From contig JAJKFJ010020752.1 of the NCBI GenBank assembly GCA_027382625.1, positions 186,001 through 250,000 of the forward strand: a stretch of DNA of 64,000 bases, given 5' to 3'. The notes under the pieces are model-generated. The model ran no database searches, was not told the origin of the DNA, and worked only from the letters and a program-made list of their open reading frames with translations. This DNA comes from Tetmemena sp. SeJ-2015. Its lineage: Eukaryota > Ciliophora > Spirotrichea > Sporadotrichida > Oxytrichidae. A program made the position numbers and the translations under genes. Of the stretch, positions 41,393 to 52,116 are shown piece by piece. Positions within the stretch are counted from its first letter, which is position 1. Each line of letters opens with the position of its first letter.

Positions 41393-41423
<31 letters not shown>

Positions 41424-41668
41424 GCGCTGATGGGGCTTTTCCCTGTTCGGGGCGGATCACGCTGGACGGGGACAGGTCTCGGGCCAGCCCGCCCACAAGG
41501 TTCCCGGGCTGGCCTGGCTGGTGCCGCAGGGGCGGCGGCTGTTCGGGCCGCTGACCGTGGCCGAGAACTTCCATCGCGGATTGATACGCGCAACCGGCTG
41601 CGTGACGGGCGCGGGTGCTGGAGATGTTCCCGCGTCTGGGCGAGCGGCTGGGCAGGTGGCCTCGACCC

Positions 41669-41701
<33 letters not shown>

Positions 41702-41970
41702 GCCGGGCATTGTGTCTTGAGCCGAAGGTCCTGCTTCTGGACGAGCCGACCGAAGGCTTGCAGCCCTCGATGATCCAGCTCATCCGCGAGGCGATGCTGC
41801 GGCTGAAGGCCGAGGGCGTGGCGGTGGTGCTGGTCGAGCAGCGGGTCGATGCGGTGCTGAAGATGGCGGACCGCGTCGCCTTCATGGCCCATGGCAGGGT
41901 CGAAGACATCGTCGAGGCTGGCGCCTTGACGCCCGGAGCGCGGCAATTCGCGGATTATGTGGGGGTATAG
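41288..41970 (+). CDS. ABC ATPase, LivF type (TTG start, frame broken)
   Basis: The second ATPase: MALEVTG at a TTG start (41288) overlapping livG by 11 bases, then [43 protein letters not shown] with an intact Walker A. QGRRLFGPLTVAENFHRGL, the signature [38 protein letters not shown] and VVLVEQRVDAVLKMADRVAFMAHGRV follow. Frame changes lie near 41312, 41455, 41495 and 41610. It ends GARQFADYVGV. With the binding protein, two permeases and livG it is a complete importer. Confidence 0.86.
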
Positions 41971-42007
41971 CGATGGGCGCGGCAGGATGCGCGGGCAAGG
42001 CGGGGGG

Positions 42008-44024
42008 ATGGCTGTGACCAGAGCAGGGCTTGTGGCGGGCGTCGATGTCGGCGGAACCTTCACCGATCTGGTCGTGTTCGATCCCGTCTCGGGCGGGGTG
42101 CGGCTGGCCAAGGTGCCGACCACGCTGCCGAACCAGTCGGGCGGGGTTCTGGCGGCTTTCGAGGCGGCGGGGGCCGATCTTTCCGCGCTGGACCTGATCG
42201 TCCATGGCACCACGACCACGACCAATGCGGTGCTGGAGCGCCAGCTTGCCCAGACCGGCATCATCACGACCGCGGGTTTCCGCGACGTGCTGGAACTGGG
42301 TCGCCGCACGCGGCCGCAGGCCTATGGCATGGCAGGCCGCTTCGTGCCGATCATTCCGCGCGACCTGCGTCTGGAAGTGCCCGAGCGGATGGATGCGCGT
42401 GGGCGCGTGGTCACGCCGCTTGATGAAAATGCTTTTCGCGACGCCGTTGCTGCATTGCAGCAAGCGGGCTGCGAGGCGTTGGTGATCCATTTCCTGCACG
42501 CCTATGCCAATCCGGCGCATGAACTGCGGGCTTTGGAGATTGCGCGAGAGGTCTGGCCAACCCCCTACATCACCTGCGGCCATCACCTGCTGTCGGAAAG
42601 CCGTGAGTTTGAACGGGGGGTGACGGCGGCCGTCAATGCCTCGGTCCAGCCGTTGCTGGAACGCTTATTCCGCGGCTGGCGGGAGGGTTGGCGCAAGGCG
42701 GCTATGGCGCGATCTGTTGGTGATGAAGGGCAATGGCGGCATGGTTGCCGCGCAGCATGGCGAAGAAGCCGTCAGCGGTGATGTCGGGGCCTGCCTCGGG
42801 CGTGATGGCGGCGGTGCGACCGGGCGGCGGCGGGGATGCAAGACCTTCTGACCTATGACATGGGCGGCACCTCGACCGATGTGGCGATGATCCGTGGCGG
42901 CGTGGCCCCGGTCTCGAACGAGATCGAGGTGGAATATGCCATGCCGATCCACGTGCCGATGGTCGATGTGCGCACGGTGGGCGCAGGCGGCGGGTCCATC
43001 GCGCGGGTCGATGCGGGGGGCATGCTGCGGGTCGGCGCCGAAAGCGCCGGCTCCTATCCCGGCCCAGTCTGCTATGGCGCGGTGGCACGAAGGTCACGAT
43101 CTCGGACGCGAACCTGATCCTGGGGCGCCTGCCTGCCAGCCGGTTCGGACAGGCAGCCGAGGCGGCGCGGGCGGCGATGGACGCGCAGATCGCGCGGCCT
43201 TTGGGCCTGGGGATCGAAGAAGCCGCCGAGGCCGTGCTGCGGATCGCCAATACCCATATGGCGGGCGCGTGCGGATGGTGTCGATCTCGATGGGGGCCGA
43301 TCCGCGCGATTTCGCGCTTTTCGCCTTTGGTGGGCAGGGCCGCTGCATGCCGTCCCCTGGCCGGGAATTGGCGGTGCCAAAGGTGCTGGTCCCGCGCGGC
43401 CCGGCATTACCAATGCGCTGGGCTGCGTGGTCGCCGACCTGCGCCATGATTTCGTGCGCACGCTGAACCGGCCCCTGGATGTGCTGGACATGGCGAGGTC
43501 GCGGCCATCCTGTCGGCGCTTGAGGCCGAAGGCCGCCGGCTGATCGCGGCAGAGCGGGTCGAGGTGCGCGATGTGAAGGCCGAGTTTTCGGCCGATATGC
43601 AGTTCCTGGGGCAGACCCATCTCTGCGCGTGGCCTTGCCCTTCCGCCGCTCCGACCAGGACCAGATGCAGGCGCTGTTCGAAGCGGCCTATCATGCCCCC
43701 TTCCGCGTGGATCTGCCGGAAATCCGCGCCTCGGTGATGAACCTGAATGTCTCGGTCACCGGCAGGCGGGCCGAGTTGGACCTGTCGCGGCTGATCGACC
43801 CTTCCGGGCGCAAATCCGCGCCGGAGGTCAAGGAGCGGCGGCGGGTGTGGTTTGACGGCGGCTGGCAGGATGTGCCGGTCTATTGGCGCGATCACCTGCC
43901 GCTGGCGCTGGATCTGGAAGGCCCGGCCATCGTCGAGCAGATGGACACGACGCTGGTGGTGGAGCCGGGCTGCCGGGTGACGTCGGACAAGGACGGCAAT
44001 CTGATCGTGGCGGTTCGGGGCTGA
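42008..44024 (+). CDS. hyuA: Hydantoinase/oxoprolinase subunit A (frame broken)
   Basis: HyuA is the ATP-binding subunit of ATP-dependent hydantoinases and 5-oxoprolinases, which phosphorylate and open cyclic amides. MAVTRAGLVAGVDVGGTFTDLVVFDP is the actin-like phosphate-1 motif; HGTTTTTNAVLERQ, DMGGTSTDVAMIRGG, VRTVGAGGGSIARVDAGG and GAESAGSYPGPVCYG are conserved, as is AFRVDLPEIRASVMNLNVS. About 672 residues. Frame changes lie near 42690-42840, 43080, 43265, 43340-43410, 43490 and 43620. It is 37 bases after livF and followed by a repeat and hyuB. In this operon it could open the reduced ring lactam made by the hnr-like enzyme. Confidence 0.88.
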
Positions 44025-44033
44025 AAACGCCAA

Positions 44034-44090
44034 GCCGGGGGACTTCGCATCCCCCGGCCCCCTGCGGGATATTTGAGCGGAAAGGAAGGG
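44034..44090 (+). repeat. Rhodobacterales-type intergenic stem-loop repeat, copy 2
   Basis: GCCGGGGGA, loop CTTCGCA, TCCCCCGGC is a perfect nine-base stem, followed by CCTGCGGGATATTTGAGC and the purine tail GGAAAGGAAGG. The layout matches 33125-33181 in the opposite orientation. The tail also supplies a ribosome site for hyuB. Confidence 0.65.
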
Positions 44091-44097
44091 GGGGACG

Positions 44098-45765
44098 ATG
44101 ATCGATCCGGTGACATTGGCGGTGATCCAGGCGGGGTTGCAGCAGGTCTGCGACGAGATGGACCTGACCTTCTCGCGCGCGGCCTTTTCGCCGGTGATCG
44201 CCGAGGCGGATGACCGCTCGGACGGGATCTACAGCGCCGAGGATGGCAGCCTGATCGCGCAGGGATCGAAGGGGTTGCCCGTCTTTGTCGGCTGATGCAG
44301 TTTCTCCACCCGAACCTGATCCAGCGCATCGCGGCAGGGGTGACGGCAGCGCCCGAGCCGGGCGACATCTATATCGTCAACGACCCCTACCTGGGCGGCA
44401 CGCACCTGATGGATGTGCGCTTCGCCATGCCGGTCTGGCGCGACGGCAAGATCTGGTGCTGGCTGTCGAATACCGGGCATTGGCCGGATACCGGCGGCAT
44501 GGTGCCGGGCGGGTTTTCGGCCAGCGCGATCAGTGCTGAACAGGAAGGGCTGCGCCTGCCGCCGGTCAAGCTGTTCAAGAAGGGCGTTCTGGACGCCGAG
44601 ATCTGGGCGATCATCTGCTCGAACATCCGCGTTTCCGACCAGCGCATCGGCGATGTGAAGGCGCAGGCAAGCGCCCTGATGGTCGGGGCCGAGCGGCTGG
44701 CGGCGCTGATGGACCGCTATGGCGACGCGACGGTGAGCGAGGCGGTGGCACGGATGCGCGATCTGGCGGCGCGGCAGATGCGGGCCATGGTCGGGCTGAT
44801 CCCGGAAGGAAGCTATCAGGCCCGCGCGATGATCGACAGCGACGGGGTGGTGAACGAGCCCTTGACCATCGCCTTGACGATGACGCGGTCGGGCGAGCGG
44901 CTGATCTTCGACTTTGCCGGATCGTCGCTGCCCTGCGCGGGGCCGATGAATTCGGTCCGGGCGACGACGCTGTCATCGGTCTATCTGGCGGTGCGCCATG
45001 TCTTCCCGGATGTGCCGATCAGTGCCGGGGCGTTCGAGCCGCTGGAAGTGACGGGGATCGAGGGCACGTTCCTGGACGCCCATTACCCGCGCCCGGTGTC
45101 TGGCTGCGCCGCCGAGGTTAGCCAGCGCATCGCAGAAGCCGTCTTTGCAGCACTGGTCCAGGCCATCCCCGAGCGGTGACGGCGGCCCCGGCGGGGACAA
45201 GCGGCAATTTCGGCCTGGGCGGGACCGATCCGGAAACCGGGCGGGCTATGTGATGTACCAGATCTCGGGCGGCGGCTATGGCGGTTTCGCCGGGGGGATG
45301 GCATCTCGAACGGCTGTTCCACCATCGGCATATCCAAGGCGCCGCCGTCGAGATCATGGAGCAGAAGTATCCGTCCTCTATCGCCGCTACGCCCTGCATG
45401 AAGGCTCGGGCGGCGCGGGCCGGATGCGGGGCGATCGGGCTGGATTACGAAATCGAGGTTGCTGCGCGGCACGCGCGGGCGTCCTTCGTGATGGACCATG
45501 GCCGGGTCGGGCCGCAGGGCGTGTGGCGGCGGCGACGGCGCGTGAACCGGGTCGAGATTCACCGCAGGATCAGCGGTTCTGTGCCGGAACACCTGTCCAA
45601 GGCGCAGGACATCGTGCTGCAGGCGGGCGACCGGGTCAGGGTGCGCACGCCGGGCGGGGGCGGCTATGGCGGCCCCAAGAGCGCGATCCGGCGCTTGTGG
45701 CCGAAGATCTGCGGCTGGGCCGCTACAGCGCGGAAGAGGCCCGGCGGCTTTGGCCGCCGGGCTGA
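44098..45765 (+). CDS. hyuB: Hydantoinase/oxoprolinase subunit B (frame broken)
   Basis: HyuB is the partner subunit. MIDPVTLAVIQAGLQQVCDEMDLTFSRAAFSPVIAEADDRSDGIYSAEDGSLIAQG is the family start, and GDIYIVNDPYLGGTHLMDVRFAMPV carries the conserved NDP motif. TGHWPDTGGMVPGGFSASA, EGLRLPPVKLFKKG and the glycine-rich end DRVRVRTPGGGGYGGP follow. About 555 residues. Frame changes lie at 44295, 45175, 45240, 45300, 45370, 45440, 45540 and 45690. It ends four bases before the convergent RND gene. It closes the operon that starts at 29682. Confidence 0.88.
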
Positions 45766-45769
45766 GCGG

Positions 45770-48700
45770 TCATTCGGCGGCCTGCACCTTGCGTCCCGAC
45801 AGACGGTCCTCAAGCGCGCCGATCCGCGCATTCAGAAGCGCGGCCCGGTCATCGCCCGACCGCAGCCGTGCCACCAGTTCCTCGGGCGTGGGCACGCAGC
45901 GGCTCGCGCCCTTGCCGATCAGGCGGCCGAAGACCCAGCCCAGGGCGCGCGAAAGATCGTCCATGATCAGGAAGAAGGCCGGAACGATCACCAGCGACAG
46001 CACCGTTGAGACGATGATGCCGCCGATCACCGCCGTTGCCATCGGGGCGCGGAATGACCCGCCCTCGCCCACGCCGAGCGCCGAGGGGAGCATCCCTGCC
46101 GACATGGCGATGGAGGTCATGACGATCGGCCGCGCCCGCTTGTGCCCGGCTTCGACGACTGCGGCGATGCGGTTCATGCCGCGCACCCGCATCTCGATGG
46201 CGAAATCGATCAGCAGGATCGCGTTCTTGGTCACGATGCCCATGAGCATCAGGATGCCGATCAGGACGGGCATCGACAGGGCCGAGCCGGTCAGGATCAG
46301 CGCCGCCGCCACGCCGCCGATGGCGAGGGGAAGCGAGAAGAGGATGGTAAAGGGCTGGATCACCGATTTGAACAGCAGGATCAGCACCGTCAGCACCAGC
46401 ATCAGACCCATGATCATGGCATTGCCGAAGCTGGTCATGAGTTCGGCCTGAACCTCGGCATCGCCTGCGGGCTTGACCGTGACCGAGTCAGGCAGATTCA
46501 GGGGCGGTATGCCTTTTTCGGCATTGCCAAAGACGATCTCCTCGAAGCGCGCGGTGGCACTGTCCAGCGGCACGCCCACCGGCAGATCGGCCCCCACGGT
46601 GGCGACGCGCTGGCGGTTCAGGCGCTGGATCGTGGCCGGGCCTTCCGACAGCGTGATCTCAGCCACGGCGGAAAGCGGCACCAGCTTGCCCGAGGCCGTC
46701 ACGACCTGAAGTGCCGCCAACCGTTCCAGGCTTTCGCGCGAGGCATCCTCGAGCTGCACCCGCACCGGGATCTGGCGGCTGTCGACCGAAAGCTTGGCAA
46801 GTGATGCATCGCCGTCGCCGATGGTCGCGACCCGCACGGTGGCTGCGATGGCCTGGGTGGTGACGCCCAGCCGCGCGGCCTCTTCCAGACGGGGGTGATC
46901 TGACTTCGGGTCGGGGCAGGGTGCTTTCGGTCGAGACGTTGGTCAGCAGCGGCTCGCCCGCCAAGGCGCGCTCGATCATCGTTGTCGCCGCGACCAGATC
47001 GGCATCGCTGGCCGAAAGGACGTTGTACGAGACCGGCCGACCGCCTGCGCCGGGCCCGCCCAGCTTGAAGGCGCGGATGTCGGGGATTGCCGCCAGGCGC
47101 TTCAGCACTTCGGCCTCGATCTCGACCTGCGGCTGCGTGCGCGTCTGCGAGGGCGGCACATGAATCCAGTCGCGCAGCAGGGGAATGCCGCTTGCGACCT
47201 CGATCAGCCGCCGTTCCAGGGACACGTCGCGCTTCTCAAGAAGATACGCATATCGGCGCGGCGCACGTCGAGATCGCCCAAGGGCGAGCTGCCGCCGACA
47301 ACATGACATGCTCGATACCGGGAATATCCTTGACGCGTTTGCGGCATGCTTCCGTGGTGCGGTCGGTCTCGGCCAGGTCGAGCCGGGCGGCAATTCGACC
47401 GAGACCGAGAAGCGGCTTTCGTCATCCGGCGGGAAGAGGTTGCCGGGAACCTGAAGCATCAGCCCCACCGAGACGATCACCACGCCAATGGCCACGAGCA
47501 AGGTCAGGTAATAGGCCGGAAAGCGGAAGCGCGAGCCGAACAGCCGCGGCACGGCGGTGGATTTCCTGACCAGCCACAGATAGCCGCGCATGAAGATACC
47601 GTCCTTCAGCTCGCCATGGCCCTGGTCCTTGGCGGTCATCAGATAGGCGGCCATCATCGGCGTGATGAGGCGCGCGACAAGCAGCGAGAACAGAACCGCG
47701 ATGGCGACGGTCAGGCCGAATTGGCGGAAATACTGGCCGGGGATGCCCGGCATGAAGCTGACGGGGACAAAGACCGCGACGATGGTGAAGGTGGTCGCGA
47801 TCACGGCAAGGCCGATTTCGTCGGCGGCATCGATCGAGGCGCGGTAGGGGGTTTTGCCCATGCGTATGTGGCGCGAGATATTCTCGATCTCCACAATCGC
47901 ATCGTCGACGAGGATCCCTGTCGCCAGCGTCAGCGCCAGAAGGACACGGGGGTTCAGCAAAACCCCCATCTGCCCATCCCCCCAGAATCGAATGGCCGAC
48001 AGGGCAGGCGGGGCAGAATCGCGTGGCGCCCATTTGCCGGGAAAAGATGAAACCAAACGAAAACGAAACCCCCCTCGACACTGTCAAAAGCGGGGTTTTT
48101 TAATTTGCCATGGGTTAATAGACGGCCGTACCACCGGGCACGGTCACTCGGGGGTTTTTTGGCCGGATTCTTTTACGAACTTTCCCCTGATTGGGCCACC
48201 AAAAAACTTCGGACCGCCCTTTTGGGAGCGGAGACCCCCACATCCCGGGGGGTCCCAATCGGTCCCAAAGTCTTGGGGTCTTCTAACTTCGATATCTGCC
48301 CAATCCACAGGCGGACATGACGGCCCGAGGGGCACGCGAGGGTTGCCGGGCCGGCGCGGCGGGCGGTTCCTTTTTGCCCAGGGTCGGATCGATGTTCGCC
48401 CACCCCACCGGCCTTCCCGACCAATTCATTTCAGGGAAAAGCTGCTGGCTGCCGCCAGCCCCCTTTGTCCTAGCTCCCCAGTTTAACCGGGGTCGAATTC
48501 ACAGGGGATCCCCCGGCCGCCCCGCCATAGGGGTCCACCCCCCGAGCCCTTTCCCCTGAAGGGCGCCTCATCGTTCTCACAAACCAACATTCTTCCAGCT
48601 ATCCGGGTACGAAACATAGGTCAGGATCGCGCCCCTTCGACCGACCGGCGACGATAGGGCCTCGATATCGCCGGGCAGATCGCCCCGGATGCGACGATTC

Positions 48701-49015
48701 GTCCTTTGTGCCTGCACCCCTTGTGGGTCCATGCCAGTAGAATTCGACCGCCGGGGTCGACACCCCCCGAGACGGTGGACTCCTCTTGACCCCGGTGATG
48801 CCCGCGACGGCATCCTCGATCTCCTTGGTGATCTGGGTCTCGATCTCGGCCGGGGCGGCGCCCGGCTGGGCGACGGCGATCGAGACGATCGGCACGTCGA
48901 TATTGGGAAAGCGGGTGATCGGCAGGGTGTTGAACGACTGCCAGCCGATCAGCATCAGCGAAGAAGGCAAGAAGCGGCGCGACCGGATTGCGGATAGCCC
49001 AGGGGGAAAATTCAT
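45770..49015 (-). CDS. RND-family efflux permease (HAE1/AcrB type), degraded N-terminal third
   Basis: A proton-driven exporter subunit of about 1080 residues. N-terminus: FNTLPITRFPNIDVPIVSIAVAQPGAAPAEIETQITKEIEDAVAGITGV. Middle: ILVDDAIVEIENISRHIRMG and FVPVSFMPGIPGQYFRQFGLTVAIAVLFSLLVARLITPMMAAYLM, which contain the proton-relay aspartates region. C-terminal half: NAMIMGLMLVLTVLILLFKSVIQPFTILFSLPLAIGG and MLMGIVTKNAILLIDFAIEMR. Length is complete, but 47950-48650 is hardly readable. Frame changes also lie near 46880, 47290, 47350. It is overlapped by its adaptor gene (ATGA). Confidence 0.86.
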
Positions 49016-50172
49016 CGCGCCCCTTACGGGCCCAAAAGGTCACAGGCCCCGGATTGATTTGTCCCGGGGGCGCCGAAGGCGCCGGCCTTGGCGACAACCT
49101 GATCGCCTTTGGTCGGGCCCCGGTCACTTCGACCCAGCCGTTTTCGCGGATACCCAGTTTGACCGCGACCTTTTCCACAACACCGTCCCTGACACGCAGG
49201 ACGGTCTGCTCGCCGCCCATCGCGCTGACTGGGGTGACCGGCACGGCCAGCGCGTCATGTTCGGCCACGATCACATGGGCCTCGATGAACATCCCCGCGC
49301 GCACCCCGGGTTTCCGCGGCGATCGAGATGGGGGCGCGGCCAAGACGGGTCGGGCGTCAATGACGGGTTCCACTAGGCGGACCGTCCCGGTCAGCCCGGC
49401 GGGGGTGCCGACGCCCTTCAACTCGGCCGTCTGGCCGGGGGTGAGACGCAGGATATCGGCCTCGGCCACATCGGCCCACAATTCCAGCGCGCCGTCCTTT
49501 TCGATCACGAACATCGGGCTTCCCGCCGCCGGGGCGACGGCGCCGTTTGGGGGCGTTGCGCCGGTGATGCCCCGGCTAGGGGGCCTTCACCTGGGTGGGG
49601 TCAACTGCAATTCGACATTCGCCATCGCCCCTCATAAAGCCACCGGGGCGGGGGCGGCCTCGAGCGAGGGCGCGCAACCGAGACCGGGGGTGGCGGGAAC
49701 CGCATTGGCGCTGGCAGATCCAGCCGGGCCCGGGTGGCGGGGCCCCGATCCCCGTTTCCTGGGCCGTTCGGGCCCCCGCTGTCCTCGGCCCGGGGTACTC
49801 GCTTCGGTCAACTGGGCTTTCGGGCCCGGGCATGGGGCTTTGGCCGATTCCAGCCGGGGACGGGCGCCCCGCACAAACTGCTTTCGCAAACCCAAATGCC
49901 CCCCGGCCCCCACTCCCCACACCCAAAGGGTTTGATGGGGTGGCCCCCATCAGCGGCTGGACATTTACCTGCTCGACCGGATTACGAAGCCGGTGGCAAC
50001 ACCCGCCGACCATAGGCGCGTCGCCCCCTGGGCCACTGTATGCAAAAACCGGCGCCACTGCCGCGGGCACGGTTTCGGCGGCGGCAGCGGTTTCGGCCGG
50101 GGGAGGGGCCGGTCACGGGGCCCAGGGGGAGCAGGGGAGCAAAAGAAACGGTAACAAGAAGTAACGGGCCAT
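49012..50172 (-). CDS. RND efflux periplasmic adaptor (degraded N-terminal half)
   Basis: The membrane-fusion partner of the RND pump, about 387 residues. The start MARYFLLPFLLLPCS is a signal peptide. The C-terminal half is clear: FVIEKDGALELWADVAEADILRLTPGQTAEL, LTGTVRLVEPVIDARP, VRAGMFIEAHVIVAEHDALAVPVTPVSAMGGEQTVLRVRDGVVEKVAVKLGIRENGWVEVT. The stretch 49520-50130 holds the hairpin and lipoyl domains but is so error-rich that only short pieces can be read. It overlaps the RND gene by four bases and follows a TetR-like gene by 13. Confidence 0.75.
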
Positions 50173-50185
50173 GGATAGCTCTTTT

Positions 50186-50767
50186 CTAAGCGGCGTCGGT
50201 GCCATCCCGCGGTTTATGCTTTGCAATCAAGACATTCAGGTCGGGATAAGGGCTCATTCTGACGGGGGGCCGCAGCCCTTACCATCATCACACAAAGCGG
50301 GCATGGGCGCCAAACGCTGGTCAGGGTTTGGGCGTGAGGGCCCCAGACCGGGCAAAACGCCCAGCATATTTGGGGCAGATGGCTCTTCCCTATCGCCGCA
50401 GATTGCCGCCACTTTTGGTCTTGCATCGCGCGGCACCCCATCTCCCCCGATGCCCCCGTCCTTGGCGGGTGCAGACCTCTCCGGGATCTTGCCGGCACCC
50501 GCCCATCAGGGCTCGGCGGGTTTCGGATGTCGGGGAATTCTGTTCGATCTCGGGGATTCCCCCGCCACCTGCCCTTTGACCAATGGCCCCTTCGGGGAAA
50601 TACGGAAAATTCCCCACGCTCATCCCCGCCGCGCGGGGCCCGATCCGATGGAACGCCGTCGAAAACCCCTTTTTGGCAAAAATCGCGCAAGCGGCCAAGG
50701 GGTATCGCCGAAACTCACCCCAGGTTGGGGACAGGCCCCCCAGGGGAGGCTGATCGGGGGGGAACAT
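50186..50767 (-). CDS. TetR-family regulator of the RND operon (degraded)
   Basis: A span of 582 bases (about 194 codons) has the right size and place for a TetR repressor. Recognisable is the helix-turn-helix region LAACAIFAKKGFSTAFHRIGPRAAGMSVGNFPYFPEGAIGQR. With obvious single-base changes it is a typical TetR sequence with AGMSVGNFYRYF. A plausible C-terminus is MSPYPDLNVLIAKHKPRDGTDAA, with TAG at 50186. The frame is lost in between. It lies 13 bases upstream of the adaptor gene, so it would repress its own operon. Confidence 0.55.
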
Positions 50768-50916
50768 GGCGGTCAAAAAGGGGTAAAGAAAGTTCATCAC
50801 TGAAGTACAGGGTTTTTACATTCCGTCAAACCCTTCCAGCTTTCTATCCCACGAAAGCTTCGCCCCTTGGTTTTCGCGGGGATTGGTCAGGAAAGGGGTT
50901 TCGCAGGAGGTCGTCG

Positions 50917-52007
50917 ATGGCCAAGGGGTTTTGGGTTTCCCCGTTTGGGGGCAGTATGGCAAACGCGCACCGGGGTGATCGACCGGCATGGAATCCGCAC
51001 GCCCGCCTTTATCCCCGTGGGGACCGGCCACGGTCAAGGCGATGCTGCCCCACAGCTCCCGACCGGGGGGATATCCTTCTGACAAAACCTACATCTGATG
51101 CTCGCCCGCCGCCGAACGCATCGCGCGGGTGGGTGGTTTGCACAAGTTCATAACGGCAGAAACCGATCCTAGGATTCCGGGGGCCCTTTTAGGGCATACC
51201 TGGGGCCCCCCCGCAAGCTGACCAGGAAGGGGTGGTCTTCTCGACCATATCGACGGTCGAAGCACCATCTACCCCGAGCGCAGCATGGGAAAACCAGGGG
51301 CTTCTGGGGAGCGACACTAGTCTTCGACGGTGTCCCGGGCCCCTTCCCCCACGAGGCGACGGTGGCAAATCGATGCGCCTGTCAGCGTGGGGACGACGGT
51401 CGGGCAGGCCTTTGGCGACCGGCCGGGCCATGCGCTGTTCGGCATCATGCAGGGGGCGCACCCGCGAGCTGCGGGCGGAATCGGCGGCGGAACTGCGCTC
51501 GATCGGCTTTGACGGCTACGCCGTCGGCGGCCTCGCCGTGGGCGAGGGGCAAGAGGCCATGTTCGACGTGCTAAACTACGCCCCCGGACTGCTGCCTGCG
51601 GACAAGCCCCGCTACCTGATGGGCGTCGGCAAGCCCGACGATATCGTGGGCGCGGTCGAACGTGGCATCGACATGATGGATTGCGTCCTCCCCTCGCGTT
51701 CGGGCCGCACGGGGCAGGCTTGGACCCGCATGGGCCAGATCAACATCAAGAACGCCCGTCACCATGACGACCCGCGCCCGCTGACGAGAATTGCAATGCC
51801 CGGCCTGCCGCAGCTACAGCCGCGCCTATCTGCACCATGTCTTCAAGCCAGGAAATCATCGCCTCGATGCTGATGACATGGCACAACCTGCACTACTATC
51901 AGGAACTTATGTCCGGCCTGCGCGCTGCCATCGCCTCGGGCAACCTCAAGGCCCATGTCGCGGCCTTCCATGCCCGCCGGGCCGAAGGCGATATCGAGCC
52001 GCTCTAG
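50917..52007 (+). CDS. tgt: Queuine tRNA-ribosyltransferase (frame broken, first third degraded)
   Basis: Tgt exchanges guanine 34 for preQ1/queuine in tRNAs with GUN anticodons. [20 protein letters not shown] is the N-terminal motif; [78 protein letters not shown] includes GGLAVGE and the catalytic aspartate region. The zinc-binding end [17 protein letters not shown] and [21 protein letters not shown] are clear. About 364 residues. The ATG at 50917 follows AGGAGG at six bases. Frame breaks are dense between 50930 and 51470, and there is one near 51785. Divergent from tetR. Confidence 0.87.
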
Positions 52008-52116
52008 CCGGCCCTGTAACCCTGCACAGGGTGCAGGGCGGCTTTGCACAGGGGCCGGGGTTGCCCTGCGCCGGGCAGCGCCTAGGTCATGTCTCCAACC
52101 CAAAGGGAGACTTGCG

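Noticed and set aside
47950..48650. Insertion element or foreign island within the RND gene
   Set aside because: No inverted repeats or transposase were seen; the RND gene has its normal total length across this stretch, so it is degraded sequence, not an insertion.
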